64,000 nt of DNA, taken from Impatiens glandulifera (Eukaryota; Streptophyta; Magnoliopsida; Ericales; Balsaminaceae). Each line of letters opens with the position of its first letter. The stretch's first letter is position 1. Where the stretch lies: the NCBI RefSeq assembly GCF_907164915.1, contig NC_061867.1, forward strand, positions 51,029,852 through 51,093,851, in the 5' to 3' direction. Below are positions 23,251-33,854 of this stretch, piece by piece. The translations under genes and the position numbers were made by a program. A model generated the notes under the pieces. It did not search any database and was not told where the DNA came from. It saw only the letters and a list, made by a program, of their open reading frames with translations.

Positions 23251-24990
23251 TGATGTTGAACAATACTAGGATCTACGCTGAAAATATCTTTGTAAGACTA
23301 GGTGAACACATCTTTGTTGTCTTTTAACAATTTTATCATTTTATGACATTCGTCATCACTTAAACTCTGTCCAATTAATACAATTTGAGAATTGTCTTCC
23401 GTAATGAGGTTTATTTCGATTGTTGTTTCAGCAGCGAAAACGATTTTGTCCTCATGTTCCAAAAAAAATTTTATTTTGAAATTAATAGAAGACTGAAAGG
23501 AAACATCATCATTTGAAATATATTTGAAACTATACTATGGTATTTTATTGGACGCTTTATTACAACCAGAAGAGGACATCCCATTAGGATTTTCGTTACA
23601 AACTTCTTTATTTATTACAACATTAAACACTTTTTCATAGTGAGAAAAGGGGGTGTTGTTGCCATCAACTCTCAGGATGATCACATGAGCTTTATTAGCT
23701 GCTGGTAGGTTTGCGGAATCGTTATCACAATAACTTTCATCATCCGAGCCTTTTTGCGTCAAAAAAGAATCATTTTTACCAGTTTTTCTAGGGTTTTATG
23801 CCAATAAGCAGTCCTTTTCCTAATCATATTAACAAATGAATTGGGATTATAAGAACAATCTAAAAAGATTTCGAAACCTGGAGAGCGTGTTTGAGAAACT
23901 TGATTGAAAAATGGCTTGGGGAAATCAAAACACAACGTGATTTCCCCTTTTCGCACATACTGTCCATTTAGAGTTTGAGAGATATGTATATATTGCTTAG
24001 ATATTTTACCTTTTCTAGAACCCTCATAACTTGTCGGAGTATATCCAAATCTGAGTCATAATAGGACCAAGGAAAAGAAGGCATGCTAGTAGCATTTGGT
24101 CCTAGACCCATTCTTGGGAAATATCCCATTTTTAACATGAGACGCATGGACATTATACTATATGGTGTAAAGTCAGGAATATGAGATGAATCTTGGCCTT
24201 GCCTAAATATAGGACAAATATCGAATACACTTAACTCAACTCATTGGTTACTAGAATGAGTTAAACCAACGATGAATGTGACATAGTTCTCACTTTCTAT
24301 GGTGATGAGTTTACCGTTAGCCATGAATCATATCTTCTAATGCAAGGTGGAATTCAGAGCCTTAGCTGATGTAACCATGGTCTTTCCAATATTAGGTTGT
24401 TTGATGGTTGCATATTTATTACGCAGAATTCTACCTCAATTGGTATATCGGTTAAGTAATTCAATGTTCAGAAGTTACCCATAATTTCTTGATGAGAATT
24501 GTCAAAGCCTCGGACACGTTTAAAGTCATCTCTTCTTGGTAGGACTAAAGAAGCTATGCCTACATTAGTAGTTGATGTTTTCATAAAATTGGGTTGGAAA
24601 ACAAATCCTCTTCGGATTGCTAGGACTTCATGTCGCACATCTCTTCTTGGAGAATTCGTGTTGAGATTATCATGGATCCACTAATTTCGAGATACTATCG
24701 GCGAAGGTGGAATTCTTCGATCCTCCTTTTTAGGCGTGGATTGACCATATTAACTTCAAGATTGTCAATAGGTTCATCCACGGAGAACATATTCACATGG
24801 TGATCGGGTAACGAATTCTTCATGATTTTAGGTTTAAGGATGATCTTTAGATCAATTAGGTCTTGACACTAATGATTAAGGTCACTACATTTATTAGTAG
24901 AGTGACATTTTATCTGATGGTATGCACACCATGCACTTTCGAACTTTCCGATGAACTCTTTACCTTCTCTTGGAGTTAATGGTTTGATTA
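23250..24990 (-). pseudogene. Gypsy gag-pol junction region, including presumed protease (poorly preserved)
   Basis: This lies between recognisable gag and RT on the - strand. Short open stretches (23535-23762, 23759-23956, 23968-24153) are in the coding orientation but I recognise no intact protease active-site motif. It is assigned to the Gypsy element by position only. Confidence 0.45.
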
Positions 24991-25960
24991 GATTCCTTTG
25001 TTAGAGGAGAAAAAAAGCTTGACTCAGGGTCATTTCCAGATCATCAAATGTTTTAGGAGGCCTCGGGGCCTTTGGTGTTGGAGGTTTAGATGCCATCAGG
25101 ACATTTATTTTAACTAATACAAGTTTGCTTGGACTTGGCTTAGGAGAGGCTAGAGCTTGTTAGGCGGTTGAGACTTGATGAACTTCGGTTTTTTCCTTTC
25201 TTTGAGGTCGCACATGAGCAATGTATGTCTTCACAGTTTTACCCTCTTTTCTTTCCTTTACAAAGGCTTCATCAAGGTTATTACTAGTCTTGAGGAGATT
25301 CTACATGTTTTGGAAGGTTTTAACGGAAAGTCCAACATAATAATGGAAATTAACATTATTCAAAATCATATCGATTTGTCTTTTTTAACTGGGTAAAGAA
25401 TCGATTTTTCTCAGCAATAGCTTTCCATCTTTCGATGAAAATTGAAAATTTCTTGTTATCGCCTTATTTTACGTTCTTGAGCTTCTTCTTAGGCCATTCT
25501 AAACTAAGATGCATGTTATATCGTTCTATAGAGGCTTATGTGAGTTCATCAATAGTCTGAATTGCATCATCTAAGTACTATGGAAATAGATGAAGGATTG
25601 TTGGTTCTCCTAGATGTAAAGGTGTCATTTCCATTATATATATATATGGAAGAAAGCGACATGGTCACTCTTGTCTACGTATTTTGATAAAGATGGTAGT
25701 TTTACACAAAATAGGATGATTGTTCGTTCAACTATCTTCATAATTTTTTTCCAATCATGGTGTTCATCAATTCTACCTTAGTCAACTAATTTAACTGATT
25801 TTGGAACTTGACTTGATTGGCATTCAATTGAGGCATATGTACCTCATATTTCGTAGGAATAACTATAGTAGGGTTTATGCCCACTTGAGCGTTAGGGTCA
25901 ACGTCGACACCTTCTAGCTAGGTCCTAGTTGATCTATTATCCTCGTCTTCATGCTCATCG
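24990..25960 (-). pseudogene. Gypsy gag-like region
   Basis: The - strand translation shows gag-domain-like pieces (YLDDAIQTIDELT, then ERYNMHLSLEWPKKKLKNV, then KKFSIFIERWKAIAEKNR) interrupted by stops. The FIERWK motif and the position between ORF1 and pol fit a retrotransposon gag. No zinc knuckle was recognised. Confidence 0.55.
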
Positions 25961-26402
25961 AAAAGAGAGTCTTCTTCCACATTACAACGAGTTTGAAGGT
26001 TAATCCCGATTGGTGTGACGATAGGTGGGACAGATTGTTGTGGTTGTCGTGACAAGGATGGCGTATCCTTATCATTTTTTGGAGCTCCTTCAACCATTTT
26101 TTGGCGCATAAAATGTCCAGATTTTGGGTCTCTTTTTTGTGGGGCCGTACCGACTTATTTTAGTGGTGGATTGCGATTGCGAAGAGAAATAGGTAAGGGT
26201 TTACAAATGTAACAAACTACAAATGCAAATGCATGTAATGAATCTTAGAGAATGAGGATCTCTTTTGTGATTCGACAAACATAGAGTTTCATAGAGTTGT
26301 ATATAAACATACTCGCAAAGTTTGTTATAGACAAGACTCTTTTATTGGTACTTTACAGAGAGAGTCTAAAAGAGAAAAAGTTCTTGATAGATATTAAAAG
26401 CT

Positions 26403-27450
26403 TTAAGTCCAGATATAGTCTATTCTGACACTAGTATCTTCTTCTACTTTAGTTTCTTGAACTTTCACGTACTTATTGAGGATGTGGTTCAGGTATTTCA
26501 TTCGTTTTAACATAAAATTCATTTCAAAAGCGTTATGCCATTTTTCAAGATATCCTACATGGGATATACGATCGATGGGTTTATCCATAGCAAAGGTAAC
26601 TTCGATAAAGATGTAGCTGAAATATTTGAACAAGTTATGGGTATAGTAGTAAGTAACCCATTCCAATCTCATAAGAATGATTAGTGGCTTGTCATCCATC
26701 ATGAAAGTCATTTTCTTGATGGGATACCATAGAAGAATATCCCAGATTTCATCATTGCTCTGTACTAGAAGTTCAGGAAAGACTTCCTTCATTCTTTGAT
26801 ATTGGATAGAAGGGAACATGATTCCATCAGGCAAAACTAGCGGTGGGCGCTTGAGCATGTCAAGAATTCATATATAAAGGATTAAGGGGGACTCATTTTA
26901 CTCATAGTAGATGACCTACATGAGTTGTTCAGGCCCATTAGCGTTTCTTCTAAAATAAAATTAGAGGGATCTTTGTTGCATCTTTGTATTTTGTGTGCTA
27001 CCTCAATGATTTTTGAGGAGGGCTTACCATCTACTGGTTTTAGAAAGAAATGAGTCAGTAGGATTCACACTATTATCATAGATGATCACAACGTTAAAGG
27101 GATCTATCCATTTCTTATTTTCATCTTGGTCCAAGTCTAGAAATCGATGTACGTTCTCGTGATGATAGTATCGGATGTAACTTTGGAGTATTGTACTCTA
27201 CTTGTAAGAGCTTTCTGATGGGTATTGAGTCTACAAACGACCTTAAATGTTAAACATTTTTGTTGTCCGTCATAAGAATAACCCGAAATTATTCTATAGT
27301 TGGGAATATATACCTTTCACAGAGAAAGTAAGTTCGTTTGACAGGATTCCACCTTCGCTGCATTTTCATCATGAAGGTGGACTTCGCTTTGAAGTTTATG
27401 AACATAAAATCGATAATTCCATTTATTAGTGTGAAAGTTATCGATCTAGG
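26403..27450 (-). pseudogene. Ogre-type ORF1-like domain, repeat unit 2
   Basis: The - strand translation parallels the unit at 27672-28730. Matching pieces, in order, are MMKMQRRWNPVKRTYF..ERYIFPTIE (start), LTHFFLKPVDGKPSSK (about 27040), CNKDPSNFILEETLMGLNN, and LEWVTYYYTHNLFKYF..VGYLEKWHNAF..RMKYLNHILNKY (end). Function is unknown; extra ORF1 proteins upstream of gag are known in Ogre-like elements. Stops and frameshifts are present. Confidence 0.6.
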
Positions 27451-27671
27451 GTACCAGCTCGACATCCGTCGGCATGGACATCGTTGGTGACTACGATTAT
27501 AGAGGAGGGAAGTATTGTAATTGTAAAAATAAGAGAAAATGTACATGCAAATAACATGATTTATAGTATAAACTTCTCATAAGCGTTTTAATACTTGCTT
27601 TTATAGAACTCTAATTTTATACAGTTCAAAATTTCGGGGTACATAATTTTCTAGTTAATTACTGTTGTTTT

Positions 27672-28730
27672 CTAACTTCTTTTATTATATAACTGTGGCA
27701 AAACTAAATCTCCTTCAGGGGAGCGAGTCCTTCTATAACAAGTAGAGGCGACGGTACCTTCACTCTCTTCTTCTTTTGGCTGACGTTGGTACTCATCCAT
27801 GATATGGTCGAGATAATCCTTTCTTTCTTTTGGGATGTCTATCTTGACTACATCATTCCACGGCTCTAGGTAGTTTGCATAGTCATGGTGGTCAATAGGC
27901 CTGTCTATGATAACCACACAATCACGACAGGAAGGCATGTAGTCTCGTCCAAATTGCTTAAAAAGCTCGCTGGTGTAGTAAGAAGTGATCCATTCAAGAC
28001 CCATAAGCGTCCATTAGATAAATGATCTTCTTAATACCATGCCATGGTAGAAGTTCGTGTATTGAATCATTGTCATGAATGGGTATTTTTGTCTTGGCAC
28101 TCCTGATGCGTCGACATTGAACAGCGGTACATATCTCTCACCACTAGAAACCGGGAGAGGTATACGCTCCATCTTTTCCAAAAGACATGTGTAGAAAATA
28201 ATGGGATCCCCTCTCTTGTTGAGATAGTAGGTGAAGTATGATTCATTTAAACCTAGCAATGTTTCAGCTAGGATAAATCCAATGGGATCCTTATTTCCTC
28301 CTCTAAGGTGGTAAGACACTTCCAGTATCTTTGAGGATGGTGGGTGGTTGCCTAATGGGGCAAGGAGAAAGTGGGTCATCATGATTGTCATGGTGAATAG
28401 GGAGATACTAAAATTTAGTGGAATCTCTCCGCTTTGAGTGGCCAGCTTCACTTAGTGTGGTAGGTCCAAGTATGTTCTCGCTAGGATTTTGTCCGATGTG
28501 GTCTTTGTATATCCAAATTCCTCATGGATAAGGCGTCTAAGAGACATGGACTCCGTGAAGGGCTTGAGTCTTATAATGTTCTTGTTATTAATCATCATGA
28601 TTGTTTTGAACCCTTCAATAGTTGGACAGATTTGGCGATCACCAATGATGAAGGCCTTATGCACTAGATCCCACTTTCGCTTGCATTGCCATCATAAAGT
28701 TATGATGGATACAAAAGTGGGTGTATTTGA
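27672..28730 (-). pseudogene. Ogre-type ORF1-like domain, repeat unit 1
   Basis: Three abutting open stretches (28664-28452, 28451-28014, 28004-27672) read as one protein broken by two stops. Landmarks are CKRKWDLVHKAFIIGDRQICPTIE, RRLIHEEFGYTKT, MMTHFLLAPLGNHPPSSK, GNKDPIGFILAETLLGLNES and LEWITSYYTSELF..YLEPWNDVV..RKDYLDHIMDEY. It is the first coding domain after the primer site. It is clearly paralogous to the next unit; whether the duplication is lineage-wide cannot be told here. Confidence 0.6.
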
Positions 28731-29304
28731 GGGCATTATTTAGACCGTAGTCTTAGTAGTACCATTTCGTTTCGCATAATTAGTGGCTCTAGAGGAACAA
28801 ATATTCGTTCTCTAATAGGGTCATTCTACGATCGTATAATCAACTTAATGAACATGTTGTTTGATTTTGATAAAATAAGTATGTTTAGAGATGTTTATTA
28901 TATCTATTATAGATGTATACATGTATAATAATAGGTTTTGTGTTAAGGTATAGTCGATGTTTCGTTTGGAATTTCTCCCCACCGTCGCTAAGGTCGCATC
29001 CTAACTGATGTATCAAAGCCGAAGGAGGGATGGATTCTAAGTTCCTAGTTTTTTCTCACGTAACAACTCTCGGTCATAAACCGGTATGATCGGTCTTCAC
29101 GTAATTCATAGAAGTAGAGAGTTCCGATTTAGTACTTCTTCACGTAGTCCTAGGTGATATACCCGTTTGATTTATGGCAATTATTAGGATAGAGCCTAGG
29201 TACCCTTTAGGGTGATGAACATGGTAAGGTAGACTATTATGAAGGTTCAAAATGTTATAAATAAAACTTGTATAACTAGAGTTTTATTTATTTATAAATT
29301 AAAA
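28731..29304 (-). other. untranslated leader of the Gypsy element
   Basis: On the - strand this lies between the primer-binding site and the first ORF1 unit. It has no open frame of note and no repeats that I can see. Confidence 0.5.
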
Positions 29305-29322
29305 TTCCCAAGAAGAGTCGCC
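29305..29322 (-). promoter_or_regulatory. primer-binding site of the Gypsy element (tRNA-Arg type)
   Basis: On the - strand the sequence is TGGCGACTCTTCTTGGGA. The complement of the 3' end of plant tRNA-Arg is TGGCGACTCCGCTGGGG, so most of the first nine bases and the GGG block match. It lies seven bases inside a plausible LTR terminus (TGTAACCCCCGGG on the + strand at 29330). Tat/Ogre elements are known to use tRNA-Arg. Confidence 0.65.
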
Positions 29323-29329
29323 AAAGAGA

Positions 29330-32212
29330 TGTAACCCCCGGGAAGATCCCTCGTATCTTAGCACGTGTTTGATGGACATGTGGCAATACAGGGAACTCGA
29401 GGTGGCTTGAGGTTCGATGTGTTTCAACCTTGGTTTACTTCCAGACGTCTTTTCTAAAATAAAACATTATTTTAAAAGATTTTGACAATACTTGGGAGCT
29501 TTTGAAACTATGTAAAAATAATTAATTTTATTCAAATTTTAATAATATAGGGATTTGTTATAATCAAATGATTACTTGACTTGAAATCCGGTTTAAATTA
29601 ATTAAACATATTTAATTTAAGAAAAAATAATTAATTTGAAAACGGAGTCACCAAATGTTTTTTGAAAAATCAATAAAATATATCTGTATAAACGTACTTT
29701 ATACCAAAGTTTCCATAAGGGGTTCGTTATTTAGTAACGCTTAAGAAGAGCTTTCGCGGTTTGTCCTTTGTGCCTGTTGAAAACGATTTTATTTTTAAAG
29801 TAAAAGTCTAGCTATCACAAGTTTTATTTATAACATTTATTTCATTTAATTAGTAGTTTGGGTCCTAAACAAGGATAAGTTTAGATTACGTAAATAAACG
29901 TACAAAATTATTTAGAAGAACGTACATGTGATTGTGGTTATATAAGATTGAGTAAAATACCTGAAAAATATCATAAACGTATTAGAATTTAAAAATAAAT
30001 TCAAACGGGGCCTTAGTCAAAATATTTGTTTGGGAAATATCCCAAAATTATTTTGAAATCATTTTCTAATCTTTTGGTATTATTTGAAAATGGATTAGGG
30101 TTCCAAAATAACAAAAATAATTTTGAATTTTGAAAAGTGTAACCAAACAGGCCTTAGGATCGGAGTCCTAGGGCTTGGGTCCATTTTTACTAATCTAGGA
30201 TCGGATGGGCTCGGTCTAGACCGAGGGTGGTCTGGATCGGGATTCGGGATACTCGGTCAGAGGGCTAGAGGGTTCGGCCCTAAGGTTCAGAGGCTCGGTC
30301 ATGAACTTGGATTGTTCAGTCATAGGTCTAGGAGTCTCGGTCCCAGATCTAGATTTCTCGGTCGTGGGTCCTAGGAGTCTCGATTCTAGGTCAGAATTCT
30401 CGGCCCTAGATGAAAATCTTTGGTCGGATTTCTCGGTTCTTGCCCAAGAACATCGGTCCTAAGGCTCGATTCTAACTCAAGAATATCGGTCTTTGGTCTT
30501 GGTTCTAGGTCAATTTTCTTAGTCCATGGTCCTACAGGACTCGGTCCAAGAGGACCGAGTGTTCTTCATTTTGTATGAAGATTGCATGTTTGTATTTTTG
30601 ATACATGTCATGAAAACATGATCTGTAACTTGCAAGCAACTCATATGGATATAGGTATCTTAATCCATAATCCTAGAATCAATCAATCGATCTCTAAGAC
30701 GATCGATTTCTCAACTCGATTTCTAGGGTAATATTTGAGAACTTTTGATTTAGGCCATCTCATGGCCCATTTCTTGTTCGAACAACTTTCAAATGAGGTT
30801 TATAGTCGAACAAAATCAAAACATGAACGTCGATCAAGCTCTATAACAACTTTTAAAATTGAAATTCAAACTCATGTTTTATAAAATTTTAGTTGTATCA
30901 ACCATGATCGGGATGTTTGTTTTATGATTTAGAAATCATCCTAACATGTTTACAAATATGTTAGGTAGCTAATTGAATCCAAATTAAAGCTTAAAAGCTC
31001 AAGAACATGAATTTCCAATTTTTCAAATTAAATTTGGGTTTTTTTAATTGTGGTTGAATAGATGGAATCTCTTTTGAAAAAAAACTTAGAAAACATTTAG
31101 GGATTTATTTCGATTATAGAAAGTATAAAATTGAGCCCTAAATAAGATCAACCCGATCAAACTTTAAAAAAATTCAAATTTGAATCATAATTTGAATTAC
31201 AGATGATCTGGAAGCTTACAAGTGATTGGAGAACACTCCAATGATTTGTATGAAACTTTCTCGAGCCCTGAATCGAAACTTAGATCTCCGGAATGATTTC
31301 TTCAAAAAGATAGTCGCCGGAGTTCTTTGAAATTCTTTAAACAGGCTGTAGTATTGGAATTATGTTCAATGGATTGGAAGAAGAATACATATAGACTATT
31401 TTGGTGAAAGAATGGAGGGATAAGGTTGAGAAACGAAGGAAATAGGATTACTGGAAGGATCGTTGGCGTCGATCATGAGCCTCCGTCATTCGTCCTCGGG
31501 AAAGACGAACAAAATGACGTTGTTTCATTTAATATGAAACGCTCTGTTGCGTTCTATTGGCGGTCCATCAGCGATCAGGCGTTTGGACTAACGGGGTTAG
31601 TGTGTCGTTAACTAATTCGGTGTAAACTCAGGCATGCGTTTCTTTGGTTACTACCGGATGCGTGGAACGTCCTGGCGCATTGAATGAAGCTCAGGCGTTC
31701 ATTTAATGGCTACAGATTCTGCTGCAAAGTTTAAACATAATTTCTGCCACATATGATTATCAGTTTATATTTTTAATAAAATAGTTATTTGAAATCGAAT
31801 TTCAACCCTTTTTACGTTTTTCTTCACCAATTTAATACAGAAAAATATTTTTGACAACATAATAAAAATTATGTTTGTTTATTTTATTTTTTAGTATTTT
31901 GGGGTATTTATTTAATTATTTTAAGCCATAAACTAGACATAATTTATGTTTAAAATCCTAATTAAATTATTTCAATCCCTTTTTTCGGTTAAATTTTAGT
32001 AAAATAAATATAATAATTTAACTCCAAATTATTTTTGGATTTTTAATTAATTTTTCTAATTATGATTTAATTATTACAATAATTAACCCTAATTTAGTTT
32101 TAAACTCTCATTTGGGTTACTTTGAATTAAAAAATTGAAAATTTTATTTTAATTTTATAATAAATTAATAATATTATTATAAATTGAAGTATATCAAATT
32201 TGTATGTTTACA
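29330..32212 (-). repeat. 5' LTR of the Gypsy element
   Basis: The left edge is set by TGTAACCCCCGGG next to the primer site. The alignable part with the other LTR is 29733-31912. The right edge is uncertain; TGTATGTTTACA at 32201-32212 is one candidate terminus. About 30140-30560 is dense in CTCGGTC/GGTCCTAGG phrases, an irregular minisatellite. Small open stretches (30123-30374, 31426-31611) are LTR sequence, not genes. Confidence 0.65.
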
Positions 32213-32688
32213 AATATTTTGTTTTTTTAATGTGATGAAACGTTGTTGGAGAATGAACCATAATAGGTGAGTTAGGAATTAATGGGGCTAGTAAAAAAAT
32301 GAGCTATATATAGTATGTTTATTGAATAAACTAGTTAGTTATTAATTTTAATCAATTATTTTTATACTAAGTGTTGTAGAAATAAAGATATATCAATAAA
32401 AAAAAAAAAACATTTTGGACAATCTCATTGAATATGTGAAGATTATACCTACATTTGAAACTTTAATTATATCTTCTTTTTAATGTTATTTAATATTTTT
32501 GGAACTTAACTAGTTCATGGTGTATTTTACAAATGTATTTTTGTATTGAACTATGCTATTTTACTATGTATTGATCATATGGATTGAAGATTACTTATAC
32601 CATTTTATATATTAAATAGGGAATAATTTGAAAACAAATTGTTTTAGTAATATTAGTTTTTTAAATAATACTAAAAAAGTTGCAGAAT
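32213..32688. other. gene-free AT-rich stretch
   Basis: No open frame, LTR terminus or repeat unit could be recognised. From about 32650 the sequence starts to align with the 5' flank of subtilase B. Confidence 0.5.
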
Positions 32689-32698
32689 ATTCTATAAA

Positions 32699-32895
32699 GA
32701 GAAATGATTAGGTGAGGAAATTTGGTAATGGAATTTGGTGAGGGAATGACTTGGAATCTTATTCGCTGAAAAAATCAAATAATTTCTCTAATTTCTCTCT
32801 TTCCTGTCACTTTTACATTTTCCAACCAATGAAGTGATGCCAAGTCATTCCCTCACCAATTTCCCTTACCAAATTTCCTCTCTCTATCACTCCTC
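32699..32895. mobile_element. 197-bp MITE with 10-bp target duplication (Mutator-like)
   Basis: Perfect 10-bp direct repeats ATTCTATAAA (32689-32698 and 32896-32905) flank the element. Its ends, GAGAAATGATTAGGTGAGG and the complement of CCTCTCTCTATCACTCCTC, start an imperfect inverted repeat of more than 50 bp. Both arms contain AAATTTGGTAA and GGTGAGGGAATGACTTGG. The collinear site upstream of subtilase B (about 7258-7272) has no insertion. A 9-11 bp target duplication suggests a Mutator-type origin. It lies about 960 bp upstream of the copy C start. Confidence 0.85.
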
Positions 32896-32905
32896 ATTCT
32901 ATAAA

Positions 32906-33854
32906 TTTTATACAATATTATAAATAAATATTATATAAAATTTTATAAACAATAGTATAGAAGTGAGTGTTAATTCATAATGAAATTACAAGCATAGTTG
33001 TAAAATTGTGCGCTAAATATATTGAAGAAAAAAATTATATCTAATATTGCCAATAGAGTTACAGATAATTACATAAAATGAATACAAATCAAAAAAAAAA
33101 AATTGCAAACAAAGTTTAGAAATATGCTATAAATATATTGAGTATTCTGGATCAAATTTAAGGCAGAATTTGTTTATAAAGTTGCAGAGAGATTTTTTGT
33201 AAATTTACTGAAATTATACATTATAACTGTATTTTCAAAGATATTGTAAATATTGTTGTATAACAAACTGTTAATTATATTGCATCAATTTATAATATAT
33301 TATATATATATTGGTACATTATGAAATTTTATAAGAGGTTGCCTTTTATGCTAATAATATATTTTTGTTATTTAATAGATTAATTGAATTTGAAAGTTTG
33401 ATTACAATATTATTTACAAATTGTAAAAATCTAGTTTGTTAATTTCAAAAACAATGCAAAATATATTTATTCATGAATTCCCATTAAATTTAAAATGTTT
33501 TTACTATTAAAGGAATATATTAAACCCCACTCACTCTGAGATTTCTTAATTAATGAATTAAAATGTTTCTCACCCTTTCCTTTTTTATTGGTTGACTTTG
33601 AAAAAAGTTATCTTTTTCTAAAATTTAATTACTTTAGATTTTTCTAAAAATTTAAAATAAAGTAAAATTATATTATTAATTAAAAATGATAATAAAGTTA
33701 TTAATAGGGATTTCCAAATTCTTTTTGTAATTAAAGAAAGAAAATCACATAATAGTATTTCTATATACTGATGTTAACAATTTAATTATTTAAGCAATAA
33801 AATTGTCATACAATCAAATATTCTATTACAAACAGAAAAATAGAGAGTTTCTAC
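32906..33854 (+). promoter_or_regulatory. 5' flank and promoter of subtilase C
   Basis: It aligns with 7270-8137 upstream of copy B. Close to the start codon the copy B TATA-like ATTTATAAAA is altered to ATTTAAGCAATAAAA, so the TATA box is less clear. The last 60 bases before the ATG are almost identical in both genes. Confidence 0.5.

Larger units (their letters stand above)
12965..32212 (-). mobile_element. Tat/Ogre-type Ty3/Gypsy LTR retrotransposon, decayed, with a nested Copia
   Basis: A direct repeat of about 2.2 kb (12965-15175 and 29733-31912) brackets internal DNA. On the - strand this reads, in order: primer site, ORF1-like domain twice, gag, RT, RNase H, second (archaeal-like) RNase H and integrase. 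The dual RNase H and protein style are those of the Tat lineage, which includes Ogre. The element is full of stops and frameshifts. A + strand Copia remnant interrupts it between integrase and the 3' LTR. The right boundary (a possible ...TTTACA end at 32212) and the left boundary (similarity stops at 12965) are uncertain, and no target duplication could be found. It accounts for most of the distance between subtilases B and C. Confidence 0.85.

Noticed and set aside
30123..30374. Gly/Leu-rich 83-codon open frame
   Set aside because: Produced by the CTCGGTC minisatellite in the LTR.
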